This document shows, one piece after another, positions 44,095 through 52,611 of a DNA stretch of 64,000 nucleotides. Source of the stretch: Metabacillus malikii (GTDB lineage Bacteria; Bacillota; Bacilli; Bacillales; Bacillaceae); NCBI RefSeq assembly GCF_030813355.1, contig NZ_JAUSUD010000017.1, positions 1 to 64,000 on the forward strand, written 5' to 3'. A program made the position numbers and the translations under genes. Under the pieces are notes generated by a model. That model saw only the letters and a list, made by a program, of their open reading frames with translations, was not told the DNA's origin and ran no database searches. How positions within the stretch are numbered: the first letter of the stretch is position 1; the number at the start of each line of letters is the position of its first letter.

Positions 44095-44920
44095 ATTGTT
44101 TAGATATGGTATAAATATCATTTCGCCGATGTGCCAACAGGGGGAGTTCTTTTCTTACCTTTTTAACCAAGCTCCTGTCAAGGTTGGCAATTAATAGGTT
44201 CTCTTTTTCGTCTAATTTCTCGACGATGTCTCCCCATGGTGAGACAACGAGTGAGTGTCCGTATGATATATAACTAGCCTGTTTATCTCTTGCTGGTGCT
44301 GCACCAATCATGAAAACTTGATTGTCTAAAGCCCTGTTTCTGAATAAAATCTCCCAATGTGCCGGTCCTGTCGTCATATTAAAGGCAGCCGGGACGACAA
44401 TTATCTCTGCTCCTTCATCAACCATTAGTCTTGCTAATTCTGGGAATCGTAAATCATAGCAAATGCAAAGACCGATTTTTCCGAATTCTGTATTGAATAC
44501 AGTCACATTATTTCCTGGTGTTAGTGTTTCAGATTCTTTAAACGTCTGCCCACCATCAACATCAATATCAAATAAATGCATTTTTCGGTGTTTCGCAATG
44601 TTCTCACCGTGACGGTTAAAAACGTATGAAGTATTGTACACGTTCTCCTCGTCATCCTTTTCCGGCATAGAACCAGCAACAAGATAAATAGCATACTCCT
44701 TTGCAATAGAAGCTAACTGTGTGAAACTTTCTCCACCATCTCGTTCGGCATAAATTGGGAAGTTTTTTGTTTCGTAAGGACAGCAAAACATCTCAGGAAG
44801 GACTACTAAATCAACGGCTTTTGCTGCTGCTCTTTCAATAAAGGATTTCGCATGTGCAATATTTTTAAGCTTGTCTTCTCCAACATGCATTTGGACGACT
44901 GCTATTTTCATTTCATTCAA
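44093..44920 (-). CDS. Carbon-nitrogen hydrolase (Nit2/YafV-like omega-amidase group)
   Basis: This 275-aa nitrilase-superfamily amidase has the full catalytic set: Glu in VVLPEMFCCPY, Lys in KHRKMHLF and Cys in GLCICYDLRFPELAR. DIDVDGGQTFKESETLTPG and the RNRALDNQVFMIGAAPA region fit the Nit2-like branch, which hydrolyses alpha-ketoglutaramate-type amides. The exact substrate is inferred. GGAG precedes the ATG. It is divergent from the AlaX-type gene. Confidence 0.88.
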   Translation of the reverse strand: MNEMKIAVVQMHVGEDKLKNIAHAKSFIERAAAKAVDLVVLPEMFCCPYETKNFPIYAERDGGESFTQLASIAKEYAIYLVAGSMPEKDDEENVYNTSYVFNRHGENIAKHRKMHLFDIDVDGGQTFKESETLTPGNNVTVFNTEFGKIGLCICYDLRFPELARLMVDEGAEIIVVPAAFNMTTGPAHWEILFRNRALDNQVFMIGAAPARDKQASYISYGHSLVVSPWGDIVEKLDEKENLLIANLDRSLVKKVRKELPLLAHRRNDIYTISKQ

Positions 44921-45004
44921 CTCCTTTTCATTATCATAACCTATGCAAAGTGTAAGTTACCAATCAATACGTTATACTATAACCAAAATTGATAAAGGTT
45001 TGTG

Positions 45005-46213
45005 ATGAATTTGGAAACAAGAAAACTATTTTATGAAGACCAATATGTTAGGGCTTTTACGACAGAGGTTCTAAAGCAGGATAAGGATGAGCAAGGGAGG
45101 AACTATGTAACGTTAGCTGAAACGGCCTTTTACCCAACCGGGGGCGGGCAACCACATGATATTGGCACATTAAATGGGGTAATCGTTTACGATGTTGAAG
45201 AGGTGGATAAAGAAATCCGGCACTTTGTAAAATCTCCAATTGAGGTCGGGGCTGAATGCGATGGAGAAATTGAGTGGAGCCGCCGCTTTGATCATATGCA
45301 GCAGCACGCTGGTCAGCATATTTTATCAGCGGTTTTTGAGGACAACTTTGGCTATCAAACAATTAGTTTTCATTTAGGGAAAGAGCTATGTACGATAGAC
45401 TTACATGTAGATAAGCTCACTGAAGATGAAATACATACAGTTGAGCAACTGGCAAACGATATCATTGCAAAGAATCTCCCTATTGAGGCAAAGTGGGTAT
45501 CTAACGAGGACCTTGCGAACTATCGATTACGAAAAAAATTATCTGTATCTGAAAACATTCGCCTCGTCATCATCGAAAATGTTGATTACAATGGCTGTGG
45601 CGGAACACATCCAAGCTCTACCGGGCAAGTAGCAATGATAAAAATTCTTGGCTTTGAAAAACAAAAAGGACATATCCGCCTACAATTCGTGTGTGGTAAC
45701 CGAGTCCTTAAGCAACTTGATGAAAAGCATCAGGTCATTCAAAGCTTAACAACGAAATTAAATGCTCCACAACAGCAACTTGCAGAAGCAGCAAACCGCG
45801 TATTGCAGCATACAAAAAGTCTCGAAAAAACTGTTGAAGATTTAAGAACAGAACTTATCGAATACAAAGCAGAAAAATATATGCTCAATGCTGAAGCACT
45901 TAATAATAAAAAGGTCATTAAAGCTATTATTAAGAATGGTACAATCTCAGAACTACAGCAAATGGCACGAACGATTCAAGCAATGGCGGATAACACAATT
46001 ATGCTCTTTATTAACGAACAGGAAGACAAGCTACAAATGGTATTAGCTAAAACTGACGACATCGAGAACGATATGAATCAATTAATCAAACAACTCCTTC
46101 CTCTCATTAATGGTAAGGGTGGAGGCAACAAAGCACTAGCACAAGGTGGCGGTGAGAAAATTATGACAGCTACTGAATTGATGGGACAGGTCGTTGCGCT
46201 GGTTTGTCATTAG
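45005..46213 (+). CDS. AlaX-type alanyl-tRNA editing protein with DHHA1 domain
   Basis: This protein of about 402 aa is related to the editing half of alanyl-tRNA synthetase. It should hydrolyse mischarged Ser- or Gly-tRNA(Ala). An OB-like N-terminal part (FYPTGGGQPHDIG) precedes the editing core, with zinc ligands in FDHMQQHAGQHILS and CGGTHPSS. A coiled coil at about 240-300 leads to a DHHA1 domain (about 310-400, GKGGGNKALAQGGG). This is the long AlaX form. ATG at 45005 follows AAAGG. Confidence 0.92.
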   Translation: MNLETRKLFYEDQYVRAFTTEVLKQDKDEQGRNYVTLAETAFYPTGGGQPHDIGTLNGVIVYDVEEVDKEIRHFVKSPIEVGAECDGEIEWSRRFDHMQQHAGQHILSAVFEDNFGYQTISFHLGKELCTIDLHVDKLTEDEIHTVEQLANDIIAKNLPIEAKWVSNEDLANYRLRKKLSVSENIRLVIIENVDYNGCGGTHPSSTGQVAMIKILGFEKQKGHIRLQFVCGNRVLKQLDEKHQVIQSLTTKLNAPQQQLAEAANRVLQHTKSLEKTVEDLRTELIEYKAEKYMLNAEALNNKKVIKAIIKNGTISELQQMARTIQAMADNTIMLFINEQEDKLQMVLAKTDDIENDMNQLIKQLLPLINGKGGGNKALAQGGGEKIMTATELMGQVVALVCH

Positions 46214-46401
46214 GGAAATATGAAAAAAATGGGTCTGATTTCGCGATTTAATTTTAATTGTGGGGGACACCCATCTCTTCTCTCATGATACAAGTGCGAT
46301 AAGCAAAGATTCAAGATATAGATCATCATGATTAATAGTGCCGTATCAACCTCAGCATTAGATTAATGCTGGTTATGTAAAATCACTGTATTAGGATAAA
46401 G
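46214..46401. other. Intergenic gap
   Basis: No ORF is supported. GGGTCTGATTTCGCG and GGGGGACACCC pieces look like fragments of dispersed repeats. Confidence 0.3.
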
Positions 46402-46440
46402 AAAGCTAGTTATGTCCGAAAACATAACTAGCTTTTTATA
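46402..46440 (+). terminator. Strong terminator
   Basis: AAAGCTAGTTATGT and ACATAACTAGCTTT form a 14-bp stem with a CCGAAA loop, followed by TTATATT. It lies 190 bp after the AlaX-type gene. Confidence 0.85.
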
Positions 46441-46509
46441 TTAAAGGAGTTCCCTCTCTCTTTAGCGAATCTATTGAAAAAGACTAGTTTAATAGAAGAG
46501 GAGACCGAG

Positions 46510-47187
46510 ATGAAAAACTATAAAGTAATTTTATTCGACTTAGATGGAACACTAACAGACCCAAAAGAAGGAATAACAAAATCTGTTGAATATGCTCTGA
46601 AACGGATGGGGATTGATGAGCCGAATTTAGATAACCTTGAATGTTTTATCGGACCGCCATTACATGTCTCATTTGCAGAATATTATGGGTTTAGTGAAGC
46701 CGAGATTAGTAAGGCGACCGCTTTGTACCGCGAGAGATTTAAAGAGAAGGGCATGTATGAAAATGTGCCATATGATGGTATTCAAAAGCTGTTAGCTGAA
46801 TTACAGCAACAAGGCTATCGACTAGCAGTTGCTACTTCAAAACCGACTGTATTTGCCAAAACAATCGTAGACTACTTTCAAATTGGACAATACTTTGAAC
46901 ATATCGTCGGAAGTAATTTAGATGGAACTCGATCCGCAAAGGCTGAAATCATTCAATACATCATTGCCGAATACGGCGAGTATGATTTGAACGATTTTAT
47001 TATGATTGGTGACAGGAAGCATGATTTAATTGGTGCGAATCAGGTAGGCATTGACGCAATGGGCGTAACATATGGTTATGGCGACATTGAAGAGTTGCAA
47101 GCTTGTAATCCTACATATATCGCTAATACTGTGGAACAAGTTGGTGAGATTTTATTGAGGAATCAACAACAATTATTGCTTAGGTGA
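46510..47187 (+). CDS. HAD-family phosphatase (phosphoglycolate phosphatase-like)
   Basis: This 225-aa Cof/Gph-type HAD hydrolase has motif I DLDGTLTD, motif II ATSKP, motif III Lys (about 140) and motif IV GDRKHD. The cap is an alpha-helical C1 insert (about 16-85). Similar proteins dephosphorylate small sugar phosphates or pyrophosphate; the substrate is uncertain. ATG at 46510 follows GAGGAGA; the upstream in-frame start at 46474 lacks one. A ~21-bp repeat tract follows its stop. Confidence 0.88.
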   Translation: MKNYKVILFDLDGTLTDPKEGITKSVEYALKRMGIDEPNLDNLECFIGPPLHVSFAEYYGFSEAEISKATALYRERFKEKGMYENVPYDGIQKLLAELQQQGYRLAVATSKPTVFAKTIVDYFQIGQYFEHIVGSNLDGTRSAKAEIIQYIIAEYGEYDLNDFIMIGDRKHDLIGANQVGIDAMGVTYGYGDIEELQACNPTYIANTVEQVGEILLRNQQQLLLR

Positions 47188-47198
47188 GAGGAGGATTT

Positions 47199-47300
47199 TG
47201 TCGAATGACAGATTTTTTGTGAAAGTTGGGAGATTTTTTCTAGAAGTTGAGTGATTTTTTAAAAAAGTTGACAAATTATTTGCAAAAGTTTACAGATTTG
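47199..47300. repeat. Degenerate ~21-bp repeat with phased T-tracts
   Basis: Five units of the form AGTTGRNAGATTTTTTNNAAA recur about every 21-22 bp, each with a T-tract. It lies between the HAD gene and the 47311 membrane-protein gene. Confidence 0.65.
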
Positions 47301-47310
47301 AGGTAATCCA

Positions 47311-47829
47311 ATGAAAACAAAACTAGCTAAAAGGCTGTCCTATCTATATACAGGGGAATTAACAGCTACAATCGCCTTCATTTTCTTAAGTATTCTTGTG
47401 CATTTTACTTATCCTTCGTTGCACTTATACCATTTAATCAGCTTTTGTGTTTCATTCTTTTTCTTAGAATTTCTGCTTATTCAAGGTACGTTCTATTGGT
47501 ATACGAAATGGAAACGGCTTAAGCATGAGAATACATCGATTACACCGATTGAAGTTGTAAAAAGAATGAAAGGCTTTATGAAATGGAATGTTCTGTTCAT
47601 AATCATCACACCATTCACATTCATTGTTGACTATCTCCGCTTTTCGGATAGGTTACCTTTTAATGGTTTCCTTCTAGTAGGCTTCATTTACCTTTTTGCG
47701 ATTCTTGAGTATATCAATTATTACTATTACCAGCTAATGTACGATAATCAAGACGATTTAGCACATTTAAAAAGAACAAAGCGATTAAAACGAGCATCTT
47801 TAAGTAAAGATTTTGACCGTTTACATTAG
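47311..47829 (+). CDS. Membrane protein, 172 aa
   Basis: Four helices are visible at about 15-33, 37-62, 90-108 and 118-140. An internal basic loop contains WYTKWKRLKHEN. The C-terminal tail is strongly basic (LKRTKRLKRASLSK). TTTGAGG precedes the ATG. No family is recognised. Confidence 0.65.
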   Translation: MKTKLAKRLSYLYTGELTATIAFIFLSILVHFTYPSLHLYHLISFCVSFFFLEFLLIQGTFYWYTKWKRLKHENTSITPIEVVKRMKGFMKWNVLFIIITPFTFIVDYLRFSDRLPFNGFLLVGFIYLFAILEYINYYYYQLMYDNQDDLAHLKRTKRLKRASLSKDFDRLH

Positions 47830-47981
47830 AATAATAGTAAAAAATACTCTATTTAGTGGGGCTCCTTACAAATTACAAGGGCCCTATTCTATCCCCATCT
47901 ATCCCTCAGAAAGTGATGCTACAATGCGTGGATCGCTCTCTCCATAATATTTCAGTCAGAACGATATATTTTACTTTTCTG

Positions 47982-48008
47982 TAAACAAGTAGTAAATTCG
48001 ACCGATAT
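47982..48008 (+). promoter_or_regulatory. SigD promoter of the first chemoreceptor gene
   Basis: TAAA (47982-47985), a 15-bp spacer and ACCGATAT (48001-48008) match the motility sigma factor consensus TAAA-N15-GCCGATAT. Confidence 0.8.
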
Positions 48009-48066
48009 AAGAAAGGGGACTATTTCCTCTAAGGGGTCATGATGTTTTTGGAAGGAGATTTATTAC

Positions 48067-49755
48067 TTGAAAATAAAAACAAAACTACTAATAATCGTTA
48101 CCATCTTAATTCTCACAATAATCGGATTAGGTATTTTTTCAGGGGCGGTTATAGAATCAACAAATAAACAAAATGAACTGTTGAAAAATCAAATGGAAAC
48201 TCAAAAGCTAGTCAAACATGTCCAATATCGGATTGCTGGACTTTCGAATGATGAACGTGCATTTATCATTACGGGTGATGATGAATACACAACAGGGATG
48301 GAAGAAAAGGCAAAAGATATTGAGAAAACAATAGAAGACATTCAAAAAATTGTAGAAAGTCCTAAATTAATCGAAGCAGTTGCAACATTATCCCAAGATT
48401 TCGAGTTGTTTTGGGAGATGAATCAAAACGTAATTAGCACGTATGAAGCAGATCCAGATGCCGCAAAAAGTCTACATTTTAATGAAGAAAGAACGTTAAG
48501 GAAGGAAGTATTAGACCCTGCTGTAAATGCGGTTGTTTCAGATATTGACCAGTCTGTTCAGCACTTGATTACGGAAAATGAAGCGAATGCAAAAACGAAT
48601 AATCTTATATTACTACTGACCACAATCATTTCATCCGTAGTTGGCGTAATGTTAAGTATCCTATTATTGAAGTCTATTTTAGGACCGTTACACATGTTGA
48701 ATAAGCAAATGGATGATATCGCGAATGGGGAGGCAGATTTAACGAAACGCGTTGAGTTCAAAGGGAAAAATGAATTTGGACAACTAGCAAATTCGTTTAA
48801 TCGTTTTGTCGATTCATTGAGAGCAATGATTGTTCAAATCGGTGTTTCTTCTACACATGTAGCGAGTTCAGCTGAACAGCTTTCTGCAAGTACAATTCAA
48901 TCAGAAGAGAGTACAAGACAAGTTTCTTCAACAATGCAAGCAATTGCTGCTAGCAGTGAAGTGCATCATAGTTTAACGGAAAGCAGTCGTAACGCTGTTC
49001 AAGCTTCACTTCAAAACTTAGCGGATGTAGCAAATAATTCAAATCATGTAGCAGACATCTCCAATACGATGAATAAAAAGGCTGAAAATGGGACAAATCT
49101 TGTGAAGAAATTGGTTGACCATATCGAAACGGTCCATCAATCAGTCGAATTAGCGATACAAGGTGTGCAATCATTTGTGACAAGTGCAGCGGAAATCAAG
49201 GACATGTCAAAATTAATTACCGATATTTCTTCGCAAACCAATCTATTAGCATTAAATGCCGCTATAGAAGCTTCCCGGGCAGGAGAACAAGGGAAAGGCT
49301 TTGCGGTTGTTGCAGAGGAAATTCGCAAATTAGCAGATGAAACGAATGTATCTGCGAGTAAAATTGAGAACCTCGTTGCGACGATACAGCAGGATTCATC
49401 AGAAACAGTACAAACAATAGGGTTCGTAAAAGAAAATGTTTCATCGAGTCTTGAATTTTCAGAGTTGACTGTTCGTGAATTCCAAGCGATAATGACTGCG
49501 ATTGAACAGGTCACATCACAAGTTCAGGAAGTTGCAGCGATGACTCAGCAGATCACCTCTGATTTTGAAGCGACTGATAAAGCAATGGAGGAAATGTCAA
49601 AGGGTTCTAGGGAAACATTAGCAAGCACTGAAAATGTAGCAGCTGCTACGGAAGAACAGTTAGCATCTATTGAAGAAGTTGCGAAAACAACGAGTACATT
49701 ATCAGAACTAGCAACTGATTTGGAAGCAATTGTTGGAAGATTTAAAGTTTCATAA
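48067..49755 (+). CDS. Methyl-accepting chemotaxis protein
   Basis: This 562-aa transmembrane receptor has helix 1 at about 5-27, a four-helix-bundle ligand domain at about 30-180 and helix 2 at about 182-203. HAMP is at about 205-257, and the signalling coiled coil at about 280-560 has the conserved tip [20 protein letters not shown] then EQGKGFAVVAEEIRKLAD. It controls CheA; the ligand is unknown. The start is TTG with GGAAGGAG upstream. A SigD promoter precedes it, tying it to the motility regulon. Confidence 0.95.
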   Translation: MKIKTKLLIIVTILILTIIGLGIFSGAVIESTNKQNELLKNQMETQKLVKHVQYRIAGLSNDERAFIITGDDEYTTGMEEKAKDIEKTIEDIQKIVESPKLIEAVATLSQDFELFWEMNQNVISTYEADPDAAKSLHFNEERTLRKEVLDPAVNAVVSDIDQSVQHLITENEANAKTNNLILLLTTIISSVVGVMLSILLLKSILGPLHMLNKQMDDIANGEADLTKRVEFKGKNEFGQLANSFNRFVDSLRAMIVQIGVSSTHVASSAEQLSASTIQSEESTRQVSSTMQAIAASSEVHHSLTESSRNAVQASLQNLADVANNSNHVADISNTMNKKAENGTNLVKKLVDHIETVHQSVELAIQGVQSFVTSAAEIKDMSKLITDISSQTNLLALNAAIEASRAGEQGKGFAVVAEEIRKLADETNVSASKIENLVATIQQDSSETVQTIGFVKENVSSSLEFSELTVREFQAIMTAIEQVTSQVQEVAAMTQQITSDFEATDKAMEEMSKGSRETLASTENVAAATEEQLASIEEVAKTTSTLSELATDLEAIVGRFKVS

Positions 49756-49763
49756 GTACTAGA

Positions 49764-49796
49764 ACACATGCCGCTTTGTGAGCGGCATGTGTTTTT
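49764..49796 (+). terminator. Chemoreceptor terminator
   Basis: ACACATGCCGCT and AGCGGCATGTGT form a perfect 12-bp stem around TTGTG, followed by T4. Confidence 0.92.
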
Positions 49797-49945
49797 AATG
49801 TTGGTTAAGTAGTTATAAAATTTCGTTTAGTGTCTTATACTTTTTGGGTTTGTTCAAGGTGCATGTGCTTTTCTTATTTTCTCTGGAATAATTGCAAGGT
49901 TCCCTCAATATGATGAACTAACTTAGCAGAAAGCGGGGGAAACCA

Positions 49946-50335
49946 GTGAAGCTTGAAAATACAATTGTTACTAGAGAAAAATTAGCCTATTATGTTCAAC
50001 TAAATCGTAAGAAAAAGGAAATTGAGTCAGAATTGAATAACCTTAAAAAAGAGTTCCATGATTATTTCGATCAGATGGTTGGAAAACAAATGAAAGGTGA
50101 AGTCGTGATAGGCGATTATAAGCTGCAAAGACAAATTAGAAAAACAGAAAAGTTCGAACAAGAGGCAACGGTTGCAAAGTTAGAGTCACTACATATGGAT
50201 GAGCTCATCCAAAAAAGACCTGATGAAGCGAAAATAAAATCCGCATTAGAATTAGGCTTGTTAAAGGAGAATGATTTAGCAGGGTGTGTTCAAGACGTTA
50301 TTTCACCAGCGATTTCTGTTAAAGAATTAAAATAA
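49946..50335 (+). CDS. Coiled-coil hypothetical protein, 129 aa
   Basis: A charged helix (about 8-45, LNRKKKEIESELNNLKKEFH) leads into a small beta region (KGEVVIGDYKLQRQIRKTEK) and helical C-terminus. The GTG start follows GCGGGGGA. Shape and size recall phage-type or DNA-metabolism accessory proteins, but there is no phage context. Function unknown. Confidence 0.6.
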   Translation: MKLENTIVTREKLAYYVQLNRKKKEIESELNNLKKEFHDYFDQMVGKQMKGEVVIGDYKLQRQIRKTEKFEQEATVAKLESLHMDELIQKRPDEAKIKSALELGLLKENDLAGCVQDVISPAISVKELK

Positions 50336-50347
50336 TGCACTACCCGA

Positions 50348-50385
50348 GGGTGACTTAAAATGTATGGAATTTTTTTGAGTCACCC
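50348..50385. terminator. Hairpin after the 49946 gene
   Basis: GGGTGACT and AGTCACCC flank TAAAA/TTTTT inner pairs. There is no T-tract after it. The stem matches that at 32583-32622 (GGTGACTCA/TGAGTCACC). Confidence 0.6.
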
Positions 50386-50452
50386 ACAATAAAAACAGGA
50401 ACACTGCAAAAGAATTAGTGGCGCACCTCTAACAGATAATCCGCATTTTTAA

Positions 50453-50482
50453 TATACCCTTTAAATTAATTTAAAGGGTATA
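50453..50482. repeat. Perfect 30-bp palindrome
   Basis: The half sequence TATACCCTTTAAATT is followed directly by its exact reverse complement, with no central spacer. It lies between two convergent genes (49946-50335 and 50540-50806). Confidence 0.9.
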
Positions 50483-50539
50483 AACCCCTGTCAAAGACCT
50501 AGATCCAGTTCATTACCGTTTATCATTCCGCCAAAAAAG

Positions 50540-50806
50540 TCATATAGGAAATTTTTCGTTCTTTCCTAACCATAATTTTTCTGACAAGATGAATGCAAGT
50601 GAACCACAAATAATAAATGGTATCAAGTCACTTGAAAATGGAAATTGCTGTCCAAAAGTTACTTCTTGAGTTAAGTTTTCAATTTCATCCATATTAAAGG
50701 CTGAAAAATCGGGGGTATACATTAATGTTAGGATAAACCCAGATATGTATTGATAAGCAACATATAACAACATGAAGCTAGCAAGAAATACAATATATTT
50801 TTTCAA
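50540..50806 (-). CDS. Small membrane protein, about 88 aa
   Basis: Helix 1 is at the N-terminus (MKKYIVFLASFMLLYVAYQY) and helix 2 near the C-terminus (SSDLIPFIICGSLAFILSEK), with an acidic outside loop between. TTG at 50806 follows GGAGTGAGGTGG; GTG at 50815 is also possible. Function unknown. Confidence 0.6.
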   Translation of the reverse strand: MKKYIVFLASFMLLYVAYQYISGFILTLMYTPDFSAFNMDEIENLTQEVTFGQQFPFSSDLIPFIICGSLAFILSEKLWLGKNEKFPI

Positions 50807-50940
50807 ATTAACCACCTCACTCCTATTTTACCACATTTATCTAAAAATTACGTATATAGGTAAAAGTGGAAGCGCTGTATAATTTAATCGATTTCATACA
50901 AAGTTAATAGAGTAACGATTAACTTCAGGAGCTGTGTGAA

Positions 50941-51654
50941 ATGGTTGATATGAAGGATATATTACTAGTAATAGGGAGAATCTTTACTATATTACCTTTA
51001 TTATTAGTAGCAACATTATTTATGGGAAAGCGCTCGATTGGAGAACTGCCAGTATTTGATTTTTTAGTGATTATTACACTTGGTGCTGTAGTCGGTGCTG
51101 ATATTGCCGACCCGGAAATTGAGCATTTGCCGACTGCTGTCACAGTGATAGTGTTAGCTGCTTTCCAAAAGATGATATCAAAACTGATCATACGTTATCG
51201 AAAAGTAGGTAGACTACTAACATTTGAACCGACAATTGTCATCGTTAACGGAACATTTATTAATAAAAATTTAAAGAAAATCCAATATTCATTAGATAAT
51301 CTTTTATCTATGCTTAGAGAGAAGGAAATATTTGATGTATCAACTGTTCAGTTAGGAATTATCGAACCAAATGGAAACCTCTCCATCTTTAAGAAGGATG
51401 AATATACTTCGGTAACTCGTCAGGATTTCAAGCTTCAGACTGGTGCAAATCAAGTGTCATATCCTGTCATTATCGAAGGAAAGGTTGATAAAAGCACATT
51501 ACACTATTTTAAAGTTGAAGAAACCTGGCTATTTGAGCGGCTCAAAAAACAAGGGTTGAAGGTGGATGAGATTTTCTATGCATCATTAAATGCAAATCTT
51601 GACTTACATTTATCACCGAAAACAAATGAAATGCCCCAGTCAATAAACCACTAA
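50941..51654 (+). CDS. DUF421 family membrane protein (YetF/YrbG-like)
   Basis: This 237-aa protein has three N-terminal helices (about 7-27, 38-55, 63-80) containing LPVFDFLVIITLGAVVG, the usual DUF421 signature. A cytoplasmic C-terminal domain (about 90-230) includes GRLLTFEPTIVIVNG. Several members are linked to spores in B. subtilis; the molecular function is not established. AGGAGC precedes the ATG. The 3' end overlaps the convergent SIMPL gene by 4 bp. Confidence 0.9.
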   Translation: MVDMKDILLVIGRIFTILPLLLVATLFMGKRSIGELPVFDFLVIITLGAVVGADIADPEIEHLPTAVTVIVLAAFQKMISKLIIRYRKVGRLLTFEPTIVIVNGTFINKNLKKIQYSLDNLLSMLREKEIFDVSTVQLGIIEPNGNLSIFKKDEYTSVTRQDFKLQTGANQVSYPVIIEGKVDKSTLHYFKVEETWLFERLKKQGLKVDEIFYASLNANLDLHLSPKTNEMPQSINH

Positions 51655-52316
51655 AAATATTCGAATGTTGCTGTTACAAACGAATGAAGTATGATTTGAC
51701 CAGATTGGATCGGAGGGACAGCTGCTGAAAAGCTTTGGTATGAACCTTGGAATGGCTGAATCTGTTGTTTCAATTCTTCAGTTACGATAATAGGAATTGG
51801 ATTTAACGTCACACCGATTGTTTGCGCAATTTCGATTGCTTTCCCCTTTGCATGTAGAATGGCTTTCTTTAATGCTTGCTTTTCGAACTGTTCAGGGTTT
51901 GAGATTCGGAATTGCAAATCCTCTGTATAGTTTGCTCCACTTTCAATTGCCACTCGGTACAAATCTCCAATAATCGTTAGGTCATTAACAAGCACCTGGA
52001 AAAAGTGCTCGACACTATACCCTCGCAATGTTTGAATTCCATCAACATAATTATATTGCGGACGCACGACATACTGTGAAGTTTGGATATTCTGAGGCGG
52101 AATGCCAAGCTGGTGAAGGGCAAAAACAATTCGATTAGACACGTCAGCATTTTCTTGTTGGGCAACTTGCAAGTTAGGCCGTTCGGTCGTGACACCTACT
52201 CTCAATAATGCTTCATCTGGGTTAACGATGACAATTCCTTCGCCACCTACGGTTACTACGTTTGTGTGCGGCTGCTTGCGTTGTGGATTACGATACGGTG
52301 TATGTTGATATTGCAT
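51651..52316 (-). CDS. SIMPL-domain protein (DUF541)
   Basis: This 221-aa protein has the SIMPL fold across about 18-220: VTVGGEGIVIVNPDEALLRV, LGIPPQNIQTSQYVVRP, GYSVEHFFQVLV, GANYTEDLQFRISNPE. Unlike most family members it has no signal peptide or anchor, so it seems cytoplasmic, or exported in an unusual way. The N-terminus is basic and polar. Function of the family is poorly known. Confidence 0.87.
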   Translation of the reverse strand: MQYQHTPYRNPQRKQPHTNVVTVGGEGIVIVNPDEALLRVGVTTERPNLQVAQQENADVSNRIVFALHQLGIPPQNIQTSQYVVRPQYNYVDGIQTLRGYSVEHFFQVLVNDLTIIGDLYRVAIESGANYTEDLQFRISNPEQFEKQALKKAILHAKGKAIEIAQTIGVTLNPIPIIVTEELKQQIQPFQGSYQSFSAAVPPIQSGQIILHSFVTATFEYF

Positions 52317-52561
52317 GCTTGATTCATCCTTTCTGAATAGAAATCCCTTTATTCTATTAATAGAAGTACTGTATTAGTACTGGTGATGCGTCATAACTGA
52401 GCAATGTAGAAGATTAGTTTTTATCCGTTTTTAACAGTCCTAATTCCTAAACCATTATTCTAATCGTAGTCATATGACATATTTGCACAAGAATGGATAA
52501 AAAGAATTAATAATGGGGTATGAAACTGAAGTCGACAATGAAATTTATACAACAAAAGACC

Positions 52562-52588
52562 TAAAAAATATAAAAATATTGTCGATAT
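52562..52588 (+). promoter_or_regulatory. SigD promoter of the second chemoreceptor gene
   Basis: TAAA (52562-52565), a 15-bp spacer and GTCGATAT (52581-52588) match TAAA-N15-GCCGATAT with one difference. The leader would be very short. Confidence 0.7.
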
Positions 52589-52611
52589 AACGAGTGAAGG
52601 AGTGGAACTGG

